In this document: positions 47,501 to 59,903 of the stretch, piece after piece
Layout of the letters: the number at the start of each line of letters is the position of its first letter
Numbering within the stretch: position 1 is the stretch's first letter
NCBI GenBank assembly: GCA_008692225.1
Contig: VICG01000008.1
Location: 62,001 to 126,000 of the forward strand
Direction of reading: 5' to 3'
DNA from: Monilinia fructicola
Taxonomy: Eukaryota > Ascomycota > Leotiomycetes > Helotiales > Sclerotiniaceae
Length of the DNA: 64,000 nucleotides
Made by a program: the position numbers and the translations under genes
Notes under the pieces: generated by a model
Databases searched by the model: none
Told to the model about the DNA's origin: nothing
What the model saw: the letters and a program-made list of their open reading frames with translations, nothing else

Positions 47501-48042
47501 GGTGGGCCCATATCTCAAGGAAGTTTTGTAAATGAATGCGGGAGGATGATCAAGTGTACACTATTTGATATGACGAAAGTGAATTTTGACAAACGCAAAG
47601 CAGATATGTCATCTTCCCAAAAACTATCCCATTGAATCCCAACAGCGTTTCGAATCTCGAGTCCGGAAAGCAAACAAACGTTCGAGTCAAGTACCGCAAG
47701 TACCGATTGAGTTTCAAATATTTGGCTGTATTAAAATCCGAGAGAACCATGCCTTGGATATCAAGAAATTGAAATTGACTCACTGATCAATAACTCCTCC
47801 AAGTCCCTTGTTAGGATCGTGATTGAAAGCACAACCTTGATCTTCATAACGGCAATGTCCATATATCAGGACATTTCGACAAAGTGTGTCTTTTGCATTT
47901 TCTGGTACAACCTCATCAATATCAATTATGTTTTCCTAAACAAAACCATCCAAGAATGCGTCTAACACATACCACGTCCTTTCGGCCTCGGAGAACTAGT
48001 CGGTCTGCGAAGTTCAGGCTGGTTGAATCTTGTAGCCGCCAT
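44555..48042 (-). CDS. PAN3: PAN3, regulatory subunit of the PAN2-PAN3 poly(A) nuclease
   Basis: Recruits the PAN2 deadenylase to poly(A)-binding protein for mRNA poly(A) shortening in the cytoplasm. ATG 48042. Exons 48042-47973, 47901-47784, then a variable third exon ending 46275, 46171-45856, 45809-45654, 45603-44555; all junctions are GT..AG with matching phase. Domains: CCCH zinc finger (C31, C40, C47, H51; LCRNVLIYGHCRYEDQGCAF), PAM2 motif LNVDSPSFTP for PABP binding, pseudokinase (FGYPSWVYKAI, YCLRRLEG, FHLTNEKAIR), C-terminal coiled coil and knob ending WGDLQKPPKRGF. If exon 3 starts at 46500 the intron is 1283 nt and the protein 644 residues, the usual size. If it starts at 47307, 269 extra in-frame residues are added (913 residues). 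No frame errors, unlike its neighbours. Confidence 0.93.
46501..47307 (-). other. In-frame cassette inside PAN3 (alternative exon, alternative N-terminus or nested ORF)
   Basis: 807 nt with no stop, in frame with the downstream PAN3 exon. It starts METARSIRRSLSQRLSW at 47306, directly after an acceptor-like TTGGCAG, and ends at a second acceptor (two CTGAC branch-like words, then GATAG). Composition is Ser/Arg/Pro-rich with an acidic DGDKDGDEDGD patch. Either acceptor keeps the reading frame from the zinc-finger exon. A separate promoter with translation from 47306 is also possible. No known domain. Confidence 0.6.
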
Positions 48043-48940
48043 TGTTTATATGTCCTAATATGGATTCCGACTTCGATATAAATATAACTATTGGCCTGAC
48101 CCCAATAACACTTTAGGAAGCCTGGTGGTAGAATATTACATTAGCTGAGTCCATTCAATAGCTTCGGCAAAGGTTCAAACACAATCCAGTATCCTCGTGA
48201 GAAGCTTGGCTGGAGTGACGCGTGAAGGGGTTGAATCGAAGGGGTTGTGGGTCATGAATGTGCTTTGTTGCTCACTTAAATCTGGCGGACATTTCCTAGA
48301 ATCCAATACCACGAAAACAGGTCCTTATTTTGTGGTTCAATCAAATTGATTTCGATATATGGTGAAGAGTTATACAAAGAGATATTGGCGATGAATAGGC
48401 AGATCAAATTGATGTGATGCCCAGCACATCCAATGACGGATCCGAAGGTAGTGTGTAGTGTGTAGTATGTAGTGTGTAGTCTTGATGAGGCTGAAGATAT
48501 CAAACAAGACGCGGGGTGTTCCTTTGAGAGTGGAAAGTTAATGAATGCGATTCCGATAAAGAAGTTAAAGCTAACCTACATACTAGGTAATCAACAAATC
48601 ATGGAGAAGAGGTGGATCCTGTTATGATATTGTTCAGCCTTAGTGGCGTTGGATGTAAATAATCGGCATATCAGTTTCTCCGAAGCCGATGATGTGGCTG
48701 GAACAAGGTTATTCCAGGTTGTACAATCATCAATCATTTCATTGATTGATTCTAGACCTACCACTTGATAGGTAGCTACCTCAAGGTATCAGGATGATAT
48801 CACAGTTCTCATTTTGAATTGTAAAGGGAGGAACTACTCAGCATATCTGGTCATTCCAATTCAACATTCTACTATGCAAATATAGGTCCAGGAAGAACCT
48901 GTCTTTTGGACAATACACCCAACGAACAAACAACCAAATA
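48043..48940. other. Divergent promoter region between PAN3 and the UBX2-like gene
   Basis: About 900 bp shared upstream of two divergently transcribed housekeeping genes. Contains a short GTGTAGTATGTAGT-type repeat near 48450-48480. No gene. Confidence 0.6.
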
Positions 48941-50501
48941 ATGGCTACTCCAGATACTGATATAAGCCAGCTGTCCGATTCACAGCAGGCAGCTTTACAG
49001 CAATTACTTGCGGTAACTGGTCAAGAAGTTGATCAGGCTCTCCCACTACTACATAGATCACAATGGAGTGTTGAGGTGAGAGTTTCAACCATCTCCTTCA
49101 ATTGTCAGTACTAGTCCTAATTGTCAATAGATAGCAATCGCCAAGTTCTTTGATGGCGAAGACGATTCTTTCACTGCGGCAGGTCTCGCAGCTCAAAATG
49201 TCCCCCCTCCTCGCGCTTCAAGACAAGAGAATCTTCAATACAGTCTCCTCGCCGAATCCTCTAATCGATCGAGGGTGCAGAATGTGGACTCGGCTCCGAG
49301 AATTGTTCCTCAACCAGAAGATCAAGTAATTCGACGACCAAATATTATTTTCGCTTTACTATTCACCCCATTCAATGTGCTCTATAAGATCTTCTCCTTA
49401 GGATACAGAGCTTTCGCATTTCTATTCCCTTTCCTACCAAGGTTTACACCTACAGGCGCATCGAATACAATGGGACGGAGATCACTAAAGCCGAGAGACG
49501 CTGCAACACGTGCCAAGCGAGAGTTTGAGGAGGAATACGGATCCAATAATCTACCATTCTTTGATGGAGGTTATGCTCAGGCTTTAGATCTCGCAAAGAA
49601 AGACTTGAAATTCCTCATTGTTCATTTGATGTCTCCTGAACATGATGATACATCTGATTTCGTCCGTCAGACCTTACTTTCCGAGGAAGTCACCACATTC
49701 CTCGGAGACCCAACCAACAATATAATATTCTGGTTAGGAGATGTTCGCGATTCAGAAGCATATCAAGTCTCATCTGCGCTGCGATGCACCAAGTTTCCAT
49801 TCACAGCCCTGATTACCCATACACCCGATCAAGGCGCTGCATCAATGTCAGTTATTGCAAGAATATCTGGGCAAGAGACACCCGGAGCATTTGTCGCAAA
49901 GTTACAAAGTGCAATTGGACAGCATTCTGAGAAATTGGCCGCAGTTCGCGCACAGCGTTCGGCTCAAAATTTTGAGCGCACATTAAGAGAGGAGCAAGAT
50001 TCTGCATATGAGCAATCTTTGGCACAAGATAGAGAACGGGCTAGGCAGAGAAGAGAGGCAGAAGCTGCGGCTGCTGCAGAAGAGAAGAGAAGAAAGGAGG
50101 AGGAAGAAGCCGCAGCCAAAGTAGCAGAGGATCGAAAACACTGGAAAGAATGGCGTGTTCAGACCATCAGACCAGAACCTGAGCCAGGAGCCAATGTGGT
50201 TCGAGTCGCATTGAGGCTGCCTGAAGGTGAAAGAATTACCCGACGCTTTGATGCAGATTCTGAAATCGAAGAACTTTACGCATTTGTAGAATGTCTCGAG
50301 TTACTCGAAGATGGTAAAGAATACAATAGGCAAAAACCGGAAGGATATGAACACAAATATGATTTCAGATTAGTTCAAAGTATACCGAGAGCTGTATATG
50401 AAATCGGGGAAGGAGGAACAATCGGCGCGAGAATTGGCAAGAGTGCAAACTTGATTGTAGAACCTATTGATGAAGAAGAAGATGATGATGAACAAGAATA
50501 A
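48941..50501 (+). CDS. UBX2: UBX2/FAF2-like UBA-UAS-UBX protein
   Basis: Membrane adaptor that recruits Cdc48/p97 to ubiquitinated substrates at the ER (ERAD) and lipid droplets in known homologues. ATG 48941; exon 1 48941-49075 (45 codons), intron 49076-49130 (GTGAGA..CAATAG), exon 2 49131-50501; total 501 residues. UBA domain at about 10-50 (SQQAALQQLLAVTGQEVDQA). Hydrophobic hairpin at about 116-150 (IIFALLFTPFNVLYKIFSLG). Thioredoxin-like UAS domain about 180-310 (NLPFFDGGYAQALDLAKKDL). Charged Arg/Glu/Ala coiled coil about 315-375. UBX about 385-490 (VALRLPEGERITRRFDADSE). Order and length match fungal UBX2/Ucp10 and animal FAF2 rather than SHP1 types. Intact. Confidence 0.9.
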
Positions 50502-53500
50502 GGTGACACTAACCTAGTTGATGATGGTATGGTATGGTATATCATTTTGCAGGCGTTTGGATCGGCTCTTCAATTAAATCTACAGTAGTATGAACGCATC
50601 ACTGCGAGGGAGGCATAGACTCTTTACACAATGAATACATCAATCCATCACGAATAAGCTCTCCGAATAATCTTGCGTCGGGTTCTTTTGATGGCTGGCT
50701 AACTCTTACCACGTAAAGTTACGGTTAGTGTTTGAATGAAACTCACAGGTACTCTATTTCCTGATCCGCCAGGAGACTTAACATTAATAAATATATGCAA
50801 CTTTGTCACGAGAAACGAGAGACGACAAATTACCCAATTACAACTCAAACTTCCATCTACCTTTTGATCATCTATCTTCCTCCTACCTCTCAATGAATCT
50901 CTCAACCGGTAGAACTCATTCTTCCATAATCTCTCTTCAACTCCTCAACTTCTATCCTCCTCCCTAATATAACCATTAACCACCCCTCCCCTCAATCTCA
51001 CTTCCAATCCTCCTCACTCCCATACTCAAAATATCGCAACACCTCCTAATGCCCCTCCAAATCCTTCTCCACAAACCCCTAAACACCCTCTCCCACAACC
51101 CCACCCCAAACCCCATCCAGACACATACACATACACATACACTGCACCTCAACACCATTCCACACCTCTCCCCCCTTCAAAAATTGCATCAAGGATCCAA
51201 AATAGCCCATCCTCACCATCTCATGCATCAACCCCAGAAACATGCTCAAACACATGAATCCAAAGGAGTGAGAAAAGAACAAGAAGATGGGACCAGAACC
51301 CCAACTTCCAGCCGAGTATCTCTTCGCGGTTAGAATCCGTCGTGTGTTTCTGGCCCTGATTACGAATCCACGCGAAGATGCAAGGGCAATCTGCAGTCGA
51401 GGGGAACAATAAGTGTCTACAGTAATGGGGATGTTTTCTTTTTTTTGGGGGGGGGGGGGGGCTTTGGTGGGGAGGTATCTTGTGTGGTTTGCGTGCGGGT
51501 GGGTGGATGTGACTCGGAGATGTGGTGCGGGTATATTTGTGGTATTTTAGGGATCGGATGTGTTTGTTTGCACGTGGTGGGATGGTTTGTTGGTCTATTT
51601 GGTCCTACTGTGTTGATTCTATAACCTTGGCGTAAATAGCATCTTCTTGAAGTTGGGGATGAAGATTGTGAGTGGGTGTTCTACGTGCTGGGCAGGAGGA
51701 GGAGCAGGTGGTTGATCTAATTAAAGGCGCGTTTTTGATAGCAGTTGTCATGTTTAGGTCTGGTGGCTGACTGTGAGATAATCTGGCCTGCAGGTATGGG
51801 ATGATATTCATCATTAGATTACAAAGCTGAGGTTACATATACCATTATCGTATCTTTCACAACCAGCCTAGCAATGTTACTTTGATGGAATTTGTTTGAG
51901 GATGGGTACTCATTACATTCTGGCATCTCGCCTGGGGGATTGTGGCTTGACTTCGTCGTTTGTAGCCACCTGGGCACTTAATTAATAACCTATTAGTCGA
52001 GCGCTAATCCTCATGATACACTTAACCGATGAAGAAAAGCAGGCTAGGAAAAGGGGAGACACAATTAACTCTGGCAATGACCAAGAATAAAGCTTCAAAC
52101 TGGAGCGCATAATACTATGGAAGAACCTGTGACTTACGGAGAGTAATGAATTAGAATACTTCGCAAAGGATCTTCTTATTTGATAGTAAAATTTGATCCT
52201 CATCAAGGTGTGCTTGTGTATTCTGAAACGGTTGAATGATCTGAGAGCTGTGGCCCTATGGTACCACAATCGTGGCATTTGCTTATGGCATATTTCCATC
52301 ATATTTATGGAAATCCGTCAGAGTTTCGGGTTCTGGCAGCATTACTAGGAGTTAACACTAATAATCCTCTTTTTGGGGGAGTCTGACTTGTTGATCTCTT
52401 GGGCCTATTAAATCTCACTTATTGAGTTTTGCCTGTTCATCTTAGTTTATTAAATCAGAGGTATTTAAGTATATTATAGATTTATTGGCATTATTGTTGA
52501 TGTTGTTAATATTATTAGTATTGAAAGTATTCAGAATTTGAAGTATTCAATATGTTATTAAAGAATAGGGGACGCTTTCAAAATAGGGGGGTGAAAGCAA
52601 GGTAGGAAAAGCAACTTATTTTAACGAAACGACAAAATGCATAAACTTGTAATAGCTTTTGACGATGATAATAAAATAATATTTATTTATGGTTATCATT
52701 GGGGTAGAATGAAAGTAGGATTGAAAATGGCATGTTGGTATCTTCAAGCTATTTTAAAACCAATATAGTATTCCAAAAACTGTTTAGTATGGATGCTGAA
52801 AAGCTTTTATTACTCCACAGGTCATGTATAATATATCAGGAGATAGAAGGGCTCTGTATAGTTATAGCATGCTGTGATAGTATTGATTGTCTAGGGTAGG
52901 TGATTGTTGATTATTGTTGAATATTCCTAGGGAATCATCAACTACGTTTCCCACTCAACTATTTTCTGATCGACAAAGCCCACTATTGGCGTATGGTACC
53001 TATCAACTGATTCTTAGCAATGAATCTCTGAAGAAGTTTAAACACAGTTCAAGGAGAGATAATCCTTTCTTATCAAACATCTAGGACGAATCTCTCCGAT
53101 ATACTTATATCTCTGATTAATCTAGGATGTTGTGAGTTTTTTTTGTTTCAAAGATACTGAAAAGACTCGAAGACCTTGCCCCAAAAAATAAAGCACTTCA
53201 TACTCTTGTTTAGGATGGACTAACTTGCAAACCGACATAACAGATAATCAAATTGAAAAGAATTTTAGCTCATGCTAATCAAAGAATTCTGAAAATGTTT
53301 AGTCTTGTCTTTTGATAGGAGCCGTAGTGGAATTCTGAAATACTTAGATGGGTCTGTATGCTGCAGTCCGGGCTGATGTTTTGCTACAGAGAGGACGATT
53401 CATGTGTTTTAATGCATTTGTTCGATATTCCGGGGATGTTTTGTGCCATTCTCGAGTCCACCTATTGCCCTGGACCCTTATGAAATTCGATAGATAGTAA

Positions 53501-54719
53501 GACTCGATGGAAGTTTCTCGACTATTGAGCTGAGTGATGGGGTTTATTTCTGGCCGCGATGACGGACCAATCAGATATCACTAGGTTTTAATGAATTTCA
53601 ATTGATATTCATCTTCAATACGTCGTGGTACTTGTAACGCCATGATAGTCCTTCAATAAAGACGGGGCTCGTGACTTTAATCGGGGCGAACAAGACTATT
53701 ATGCTACGACTCTAACGCAGTATTGAAGGACAGCGAGCTCTGTGTCAAATAGAAAGGCTGCCCTACAGACAGTTGGTACATCAGTCAAAGATTCTAATGC
53801 CAGGAAATATCTAGATCGTATTGAACATGGCAAGAGTAATATGAGCCTTGCTATAGCCATCTATAAAGCCAAGTCACTATTTTACTTCTTGGATGGCGAT
53901 AAAATATATGGACGAGTGAATATCATAACTCGATAAAGCACATGGATTTGATGCATTCATGAGATCGCAATATGTCTGCAAAATATGGCTGTCAACATGG
54001 AATATAAGATCGCAATAATAGCTGTTAAGGTTCGGTGTAAGTACTATTGTCTTACTGGTATCTGGGAGAGTTATGATAACTACTAGTTGCTGAGAAGAAA
54101 GCCATCATACAACGGATACAGCCTTGTGATAACAACAAAACAACGGCTTCGATGCATCGGCAAAGGACTGGAGTATGGATCGTTGAATAAAAGTCGTTTG
54201 ATGGCAAACCTAACATTGTAGGTTTCGATGGGCACAATGCCAACTTGGTGCATTCTCGGGACTCCGAAACACAAGAGCAGTTCGGATCAGCCTGAACTGA
54301 CTACCAAATGGTCTGATTGAGACCTAAACGAATGCACTAAGGACCAACAAGTGTGACTTTGAATTACCCCGAAGGAATTTGCTCTGGATTGCAATCTCAG
54401 TCCTCCCGCTGATGATTGACAAACGATGCGAGCCATTGGCAATCGAGTCTAGAATTTCACAAATTGTACAATTAGAAGGGTGTCGAATGCATGAGCCCTA
54501 AGACATACTTGCTACCAAAAACCACCAAGGAAACTGTATCAATTTATGAGTTCCGTATGAGCCCTATAGAGGCATATCAACAGATCGCTCACAGGTGCAT
54601 GGGTGTTCCTGTGTTCGGAAAGTCTTGGCAGAGGTCCCAAAATCAAATTAGATGAATGGAAGAACCGTCTTCCATAAGTACCATCCGTTCCTTTAACATG
54701 TCACGAAAGCAAATCATAG
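50502..54719. other. Gene-poor region
   Basis: About 4.2 kb with no supported gene. A G15 tract lies at 51447-51461. Short ORFs (for example 51605-51814 minus, 53742-53936 plus) show no motif and no continuation. 52560-52620 has a faint likeness to the right end of the family-1 element but is too diverged to call. Confidence 0.5.
51447..51461. repeat. G15 homopolymer after a T run
   Basis: T-run followed by 15 G; length is probably unreliable. Confidence 0.85.
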
Positions 54720-55180
54720 CCTTGCTACTTCTGAACAACGGATACAAGCATCAAACTGAACGAACGTGCTTTCAGACTCTTCAAAATTGAATCCTGCACT
54801 GCCTTGATTGCTTTGATCCAAGTCCGACTGGGTCTTTAATTGGAGGACGACCTGTAGGGCGCTACGCCGCTTTACAAGGTAGCCTTTTTGGTTACGAGAT
54901 CACTTGAGTAGATGGGGGTAGGGGAGAAGTCGATTTGGAGGTACAGCACTATATGGTGCAGTGCAACAGTTTGTGAACATATTTATGTTGTGAGGGATAT
55001 GCTCAAAGCAGGGGCCTTGCCATCTCAAGCGGACTTCAATCTTGTACCACCACTGTACACCGTTGTCAAAATCGGTAACGTGGAAATGACTGAGTTGCTA
55101 TCACTGTTCGGACATCCGAATTATCGATTGAAATCCCTTTGCGAGGTGCCATATGATTGGACGGGCAAGGCAGGATAAGT
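54720..55180 (+). pseudogene. Ankyrin-repeat gene remnant
   Basis: Ankyrin-like pieces occur in order but different frames. IIALLLLNNG near 54715; GATPLYKVA near 54859 (the GxTPLxxA start of a repeat) with stops on both sides; GTALYGAVQ near 54940; then, after a shift, VVRDMLKAGALP...PPLYTVVKIGNVEMTELLSLFG (54986-55110), which is one full repeat turn (VVxxLLxAGAxP and PLYxAVxxGNxEMxELL). No intact long frame and no neighbouring domain (NACHT, HET or kinase) was recognised, so this looks like a decayed fragment of a larger repeat protein. Ends approximate. Confidence 0.5.
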
Positions 55181-56693
55181 CGTTCACAAATGTTGTTAAA
55201 TGGCAAGATGTCCGGTTCTGGGAAGCCTGGAATTAAACAAGCAGTATCAGGAAATCCATGTTTATCGTAGCCATGCTGTAACTTTCCTTGCTTTGGCTGC
55301 GGCTCGAGGTTGTCTTTAGTAACGCAAGCATCGACGTAAGTACTCTTAGCATGGGGGTTAAAATCATTAAATTCGAATCATACTCTGTTTTTGTGATAAA
55401 GACACTGCTCACTTGATAGGGAAGAAGAAGAAGAAGAAGAAGAAGAAGAAGAAGAAGAATAATAATAATTGATTAATTCTTGAAATAATTCAGAACGATG
55501 GTCGAGCTGAACTGAATGTTGAGGAATCACTTAACTATAATAACAAACTGAATATCATGTGACTTCTGATCACCATAATGCAACCTTCCAAAATTACTGG
55601 ACAATGGAGGATAGATATTCCTCCCAACGTCACACTATTCATTCTCGCTGTCAATATCCATTCAATCTCGAAAACAACACAAGCTTTGATTTCCTTCAGA
55701 TATTTAATTTGCAACCTTGCAGATGGCAGAGATACGACAGCCTTGACCTATGATTGGACTACCATGCCAACAAACATGTAGGGGGACTCGAGAGCAGCCT
55801 TTGAACTTTTAGCAATCACTATTGAATCCCCAGGATCAAACAAGTGAGCGAGAGGAAGGCAAAGAGGCTGTTGGCAGATTTGCAATCTGTGTTTAGAACT
55901 CGGAGATGTTTGAAGGATGGACGTATACGTTGCCTGTTCCAAGCCCCGACGTGTCGTTCTGAATTTACATGGGAGCAAGATATCCAGCCTCGTGTATATG
56001 TATGTGTAGGGCTCAAACTAGACTAATTGATATCTTGGAAAGGTCTCGTAGGACTTTCTAGATGACAACATCTATGTGCCACCTTGGAAGATCATATTGT
56101 GTGCCATTGTACGAAGAAACGAATACACTTTCATCGCCTTCGATATGTTTGAAAAGGGAATGAATTGTCTAGTCGTCGTGATAAAACAATGCAAGTTGAT
56201 GGATAAGGAATCGGCAGCGGCGAACTTCCATTCATTCGATACTAGAACTATCCATATTGTATAACGCACAGCTCATCTCGAGTCTTTTCGTTCGGCCGGA
56301 GATCTTCTCTATCACTGTCACTGTTAATGTCACTGGCACGCCATACATGTCTTGAACCTTGAACCCTTAACCCTTAACCCTTAACCTTCCAACATTGAAG
56401 GATAATAAGTTCGTGTGTGACGGAAGACTCGGGGATCCTCGTTAAGATATATACCGAGCTCGGGAGTGTACCTCCAGTGACATGAATCAAATATCCAATC
56501 AGAATCTCAAGGGTCATTGCATAACAACAAATGTACTCTGTAATGGTTCACTGGTGGTTACCTAGTACAACTTTCATGTAGAGTTTGAGAACTGTGATCT
56601 TGACCCTACAGTAACTGCAAAGACTTTACACCAGATCTATCAAGCTTGCAGAAGCGTAGGGTTGGTTGGTTACTGTACATGTACCAGGTATGT
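55181..56693. other. Gene-poor flank of the ankyrin remnant
   Basis: About 1.5 kb. ORFs of 60-70 codons on both strands with no recognisable motif; may include further decayed coding sequence. Contains a GAA/AAT microsatellite. Confidence 0.45.
55421..55468. repeat. (GAA)n followed by (TAA)n tract
   Basis: About 13 GAA units then a few AAT units. Confidence 0.9.
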
Positions 56694-57067
56694 AGGTCGG
56701 ATAGACGTCCATTTGAGCTCATATGGACTTGTGAGGCGTCTCTTAAAAAAAAAAGGTCAACTGCAAAACGTTACACAAGTCCACTCAACGTTTAACCGAA
56801 TGTATAATTTATGCATAAAATTATACATTTTTGAAATTAGATTCTAAACGTTTTCTAAACGTTTTCAAAATGTTTTCAAAACGTTTTCAAAACGTTTAGA
56901 ATCTAATTAAGAATATTTATAATTTTTTTAATAATAATAATAATATATTTATATTTAATATTAAAATATTAATTATTCAATAGTAAAACATTAATTAAAT
57001 AATAAATTAATAATAATAAATTAAAATATATATTAATTAATATAGTTTTATTAAAAGATAAATTATA

Positions 57068-57102
<35 letters not shown>

Positions 57103-57452
57103 TAAATATAATTATAATATTTTAAGAATTATATATATATATATATATATATATATTTAATTTAATCTAATTTAAAATAAAATTAATATAAATTTATATA
57201 AGATAATTTATATCATTTTTTTTAATAAAAGCTTTAAATTAAATTCTAAACGTTTTCTAAAACGTTTTGAAAACATTTTCTAAACGTTTAAGAAAACGTT
57301 TAGAATTTAATCTTAAAATTTATAATTTATTAATAATCAATTTTTGCATATTTTTTTTATGAATTTTATGCAAATTTATAACTTTTGCCCCACTAGTCCA
57401 CACGACGTTTTTTCCGAGTCCACGGGAGCTCAGATGGACGTCCATCCGACCT
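56694..57452. mobile_element. Inverted-repeat element, family 3, rich in AAACGTTTT
   Basis: About 760 bp. Left end AGGTCGGATAGACGTCCATT, then TGAGCTC and TGGACT; right end is the inverse, GGGAGCTCAGATGGACGTCC then ATCCGACCT. Similarity continues inward to the AACGTTTT clusters: five or so units at 56838-56903 and again at 57246-57305. The core (56920-57240) is almost pure A+T with AT-dinucleotide runs. No ORF, so non-autonomous. Only one copy in this window, so it is called an element by structure alone. Confidence 0.65.
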
Positions 57453-57944
57453 GTCGACTCCATGTACCAGTGACACTTTCCAGCACCGAATCCTCGACCC
57501 CTCGACCCCTCGACCCCTCGTTCCCTCACTCCCTCATTCCCTCATTCAACCCATCACATCCATGACTCGCAAGTTTTCTCTTCCCTTCAGGCTTCAACAC
57601 ATCCCATATCCCATGCATGCAGCTAACGATGAACTAACTATGAAGCAAAGCATTTGCAAAGGTGCACTGATGGTGTTCCATTCCCATAATCTTACAGTAG
57701 TCGAAATGAGTTTTCTCGACAACTGTCCACCGATGATAGGAGAATGGATGTGGTAGTGGGTCCCGTTGGTCCCGTTGGTCCAATGTTTTTTGTTAATTTC
57801 TTTTCATTATTATGATTGATCGAGGTTGACGTTCACGAGACACATACTTGGGCACTCGCAACATTTGCCAGCACGTCAACGACAGCCTATCGATGTCTCA
57901 ATTGAGTCAATTCCGTGTGCATAATGCGGGAGGCTGAGAGGGTG

Positions 57945-58024
57945 CTGGGTATTGGGTATTGGGTATGGTATTGGGTATGGTATTGGGTATTTGGTATTGG
58001 GTATTGTATTGGGTATGATATTGG
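57945..58024. repeat. GGGTATT/GGGTATGGTATT tandem tract
   Basis: About ten imperfect GGGTATT-type units. Confidence 0.85.
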
Positions 58025-58117
58025 GTTGGTTGGAGAATTCCATATTTTGAGATACTGTATCTTCCAACTAGGGCTGTTGTCTATTGGTTGTACAGTATTG
58101 TCTGGTTTATTGTGCGT

Positions 58118-58161
58118 GTACTGTAGTACTGTAGTACGTAGTACTGTAGTACTGTAGTACT
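58118..58161. repeat. (GTACTGTA)n palindromic tract
   Basis: GTACTGTAGTACTGTAGTAC units with an inserted GTAGTAC; the tract is close to self-complementary. Confidence 0.8.
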
Positions 58162-59903
58162 TATGACTGTATTATATATCTTGATATTGATGGATGGGAT
58201 GATATTGAGACTGAGTATATCCACCATGTATATTAGAGTAGGCGTTCTAGATTTGTTACAGTACAACCGGCGTGGGTTCTATTAGAGAACCCACTATCAT
58301 GAATGGAAAGATTGAATATGATGTGATGTATAGTAACAGTCATTCTAATAAGCACTTGATGGAATTCACTCAACCTCAGCTTGGATATCACCGACTAGTT
58401 CTACTGTGGTATTCTGGTTGGATTTCTCTTTACTACGAGTAGACTTTCGTACTGTTGAAGTACGAAGTAAAAGATGCGGTGACAACAAATGCCTCGCTAC
58501 AAACAGGGGTCCACGGGTAGCTCGTACTGTAGCTACAGTAGGTAGATACTAGGTAGAGAGCTATTAGTAGCTATTAGTAGCTATTAGTATTTCTTAGTAT
58601 CTCTTAGTACAGTATCTACAGTATTAGTCCTCTGTATACAAAGGTAGACTTACTAGCTATGAAGTAGTAGATTGGACAGTACCTAGGTACTAGTAGGTAA
58701 ACCCCTTTACTCTTCTCTACCTTACACTACTAACCTTGGAGGAATCCATCTTCCATGTCCGGGTAGCTGAAGTTAACTACCTGGGTAAGTACTAAGTACT
58801 AGGTAAGTACTAGCTAGGTATGTATGGTGGTGTAGTATAGCTATGGTAAGTAGTAAATTACTAGTAATGAGAAGTTTCTATACTCCGTGGTCCGGAGTAG
58901 GAATTGGACGGCCCGTGTATTACTAATACAAATACAGCTTAGTCTATCACCCCCACTCACTCACCTCCCCCTCATGTTCATCGATAACCTCATTTTGGAT
59001 AAAAGAGAAAAAGGTGGAAAAGAGTAGAAATTATGTATTTATGTATTTATGTGTGCTGATGCATGTGTTTATGTGTTTGATGTATTTATGTATATATAGA
59101 TATGTATATATAGATATGGATATATATATATATATATATACGTATCTATGTATGTATATACCTACCTAGGTATTTATGTACTTATATAAATGTTCTTCAT
59201 TAACCCTCATTCAATACATTATTGTGATTTAATTCACTCTCTTGAATTCATGCCATTAAATCCTTAATGCGGTAATTATACTTGACTAAACAAATGGATG
59301 TAGCAAATAATACAACCCATTAATACATCCAGTCCAATCAATTACCGAATCTACTGTACCTTGATAGTGCGGATTTGCATAAAATGGATAAAATATCAAC
59401 ATGTACCTCTATCCAACTCAAAATCCTTACAACAAATTTTCACTTACCTGGTTAATAATAATAACATTCATAAAAATCATAATTAATACTTTAATTTTGG
59501 TTTATTCATCCTTTATCCTCCCCTCCCACCATTCATCCACCCACCGCCCACCGCCCACCATTCAATATTCTCCGTCCTCCAATCAAAAATATCAAATCCA
59601 CTCGATTTTTCCAATCTGGTCTTTTTTCTTGCTCATCATTTGCCCTTTTCCCAATTCGGAATAGAAAGTCTTTCCAAGGTTCCCAAGGTTACTTTTTTTT
59701 TTACCCTACCTTACCCTACCTTACCTTACCTTACCACACCACCTTCAACCCCCCTCCCCCCCCCATTATTCATACACACAAAAGTCTTTCTGATTTTTTT
59801 CCCTAATCTGCAAGTCACTCCATCTCCTCTTTTTTTCTTGTGTTGCCATCACACAAGAAGAAAAGTTGAGTAGAAGAGAAAGTAAACATCCAGGCTCTCC
59901 CGG

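Larger units (their letters stand above)
57453..59903. other. Intergenic with simple repeats and AGTACT/CTAG-rich DNA
   Basis: About 2.45 kb upstream of the tandem-repeat protein. No gene. 58480-58880 is packed with short palindromic words (GTAC, CTAG, CCTAGG). 59600-59880 is pyrimidine-rich and probably the promoter/leader of the next gene. Confidence 0.55.

Noticed and set aside
52560..52625. Possible solo end of the family-1 element (GGGGGGTGAAAGCAAGGTAGG...)
   Set aside because: Similarity to the family-1 right end is patchy and no partner arm was found.
56362..56385. Three CCCTTAA units resembling telomeric CCCTAA
   Set aside because: The unit has an extra T, is very short and internal.
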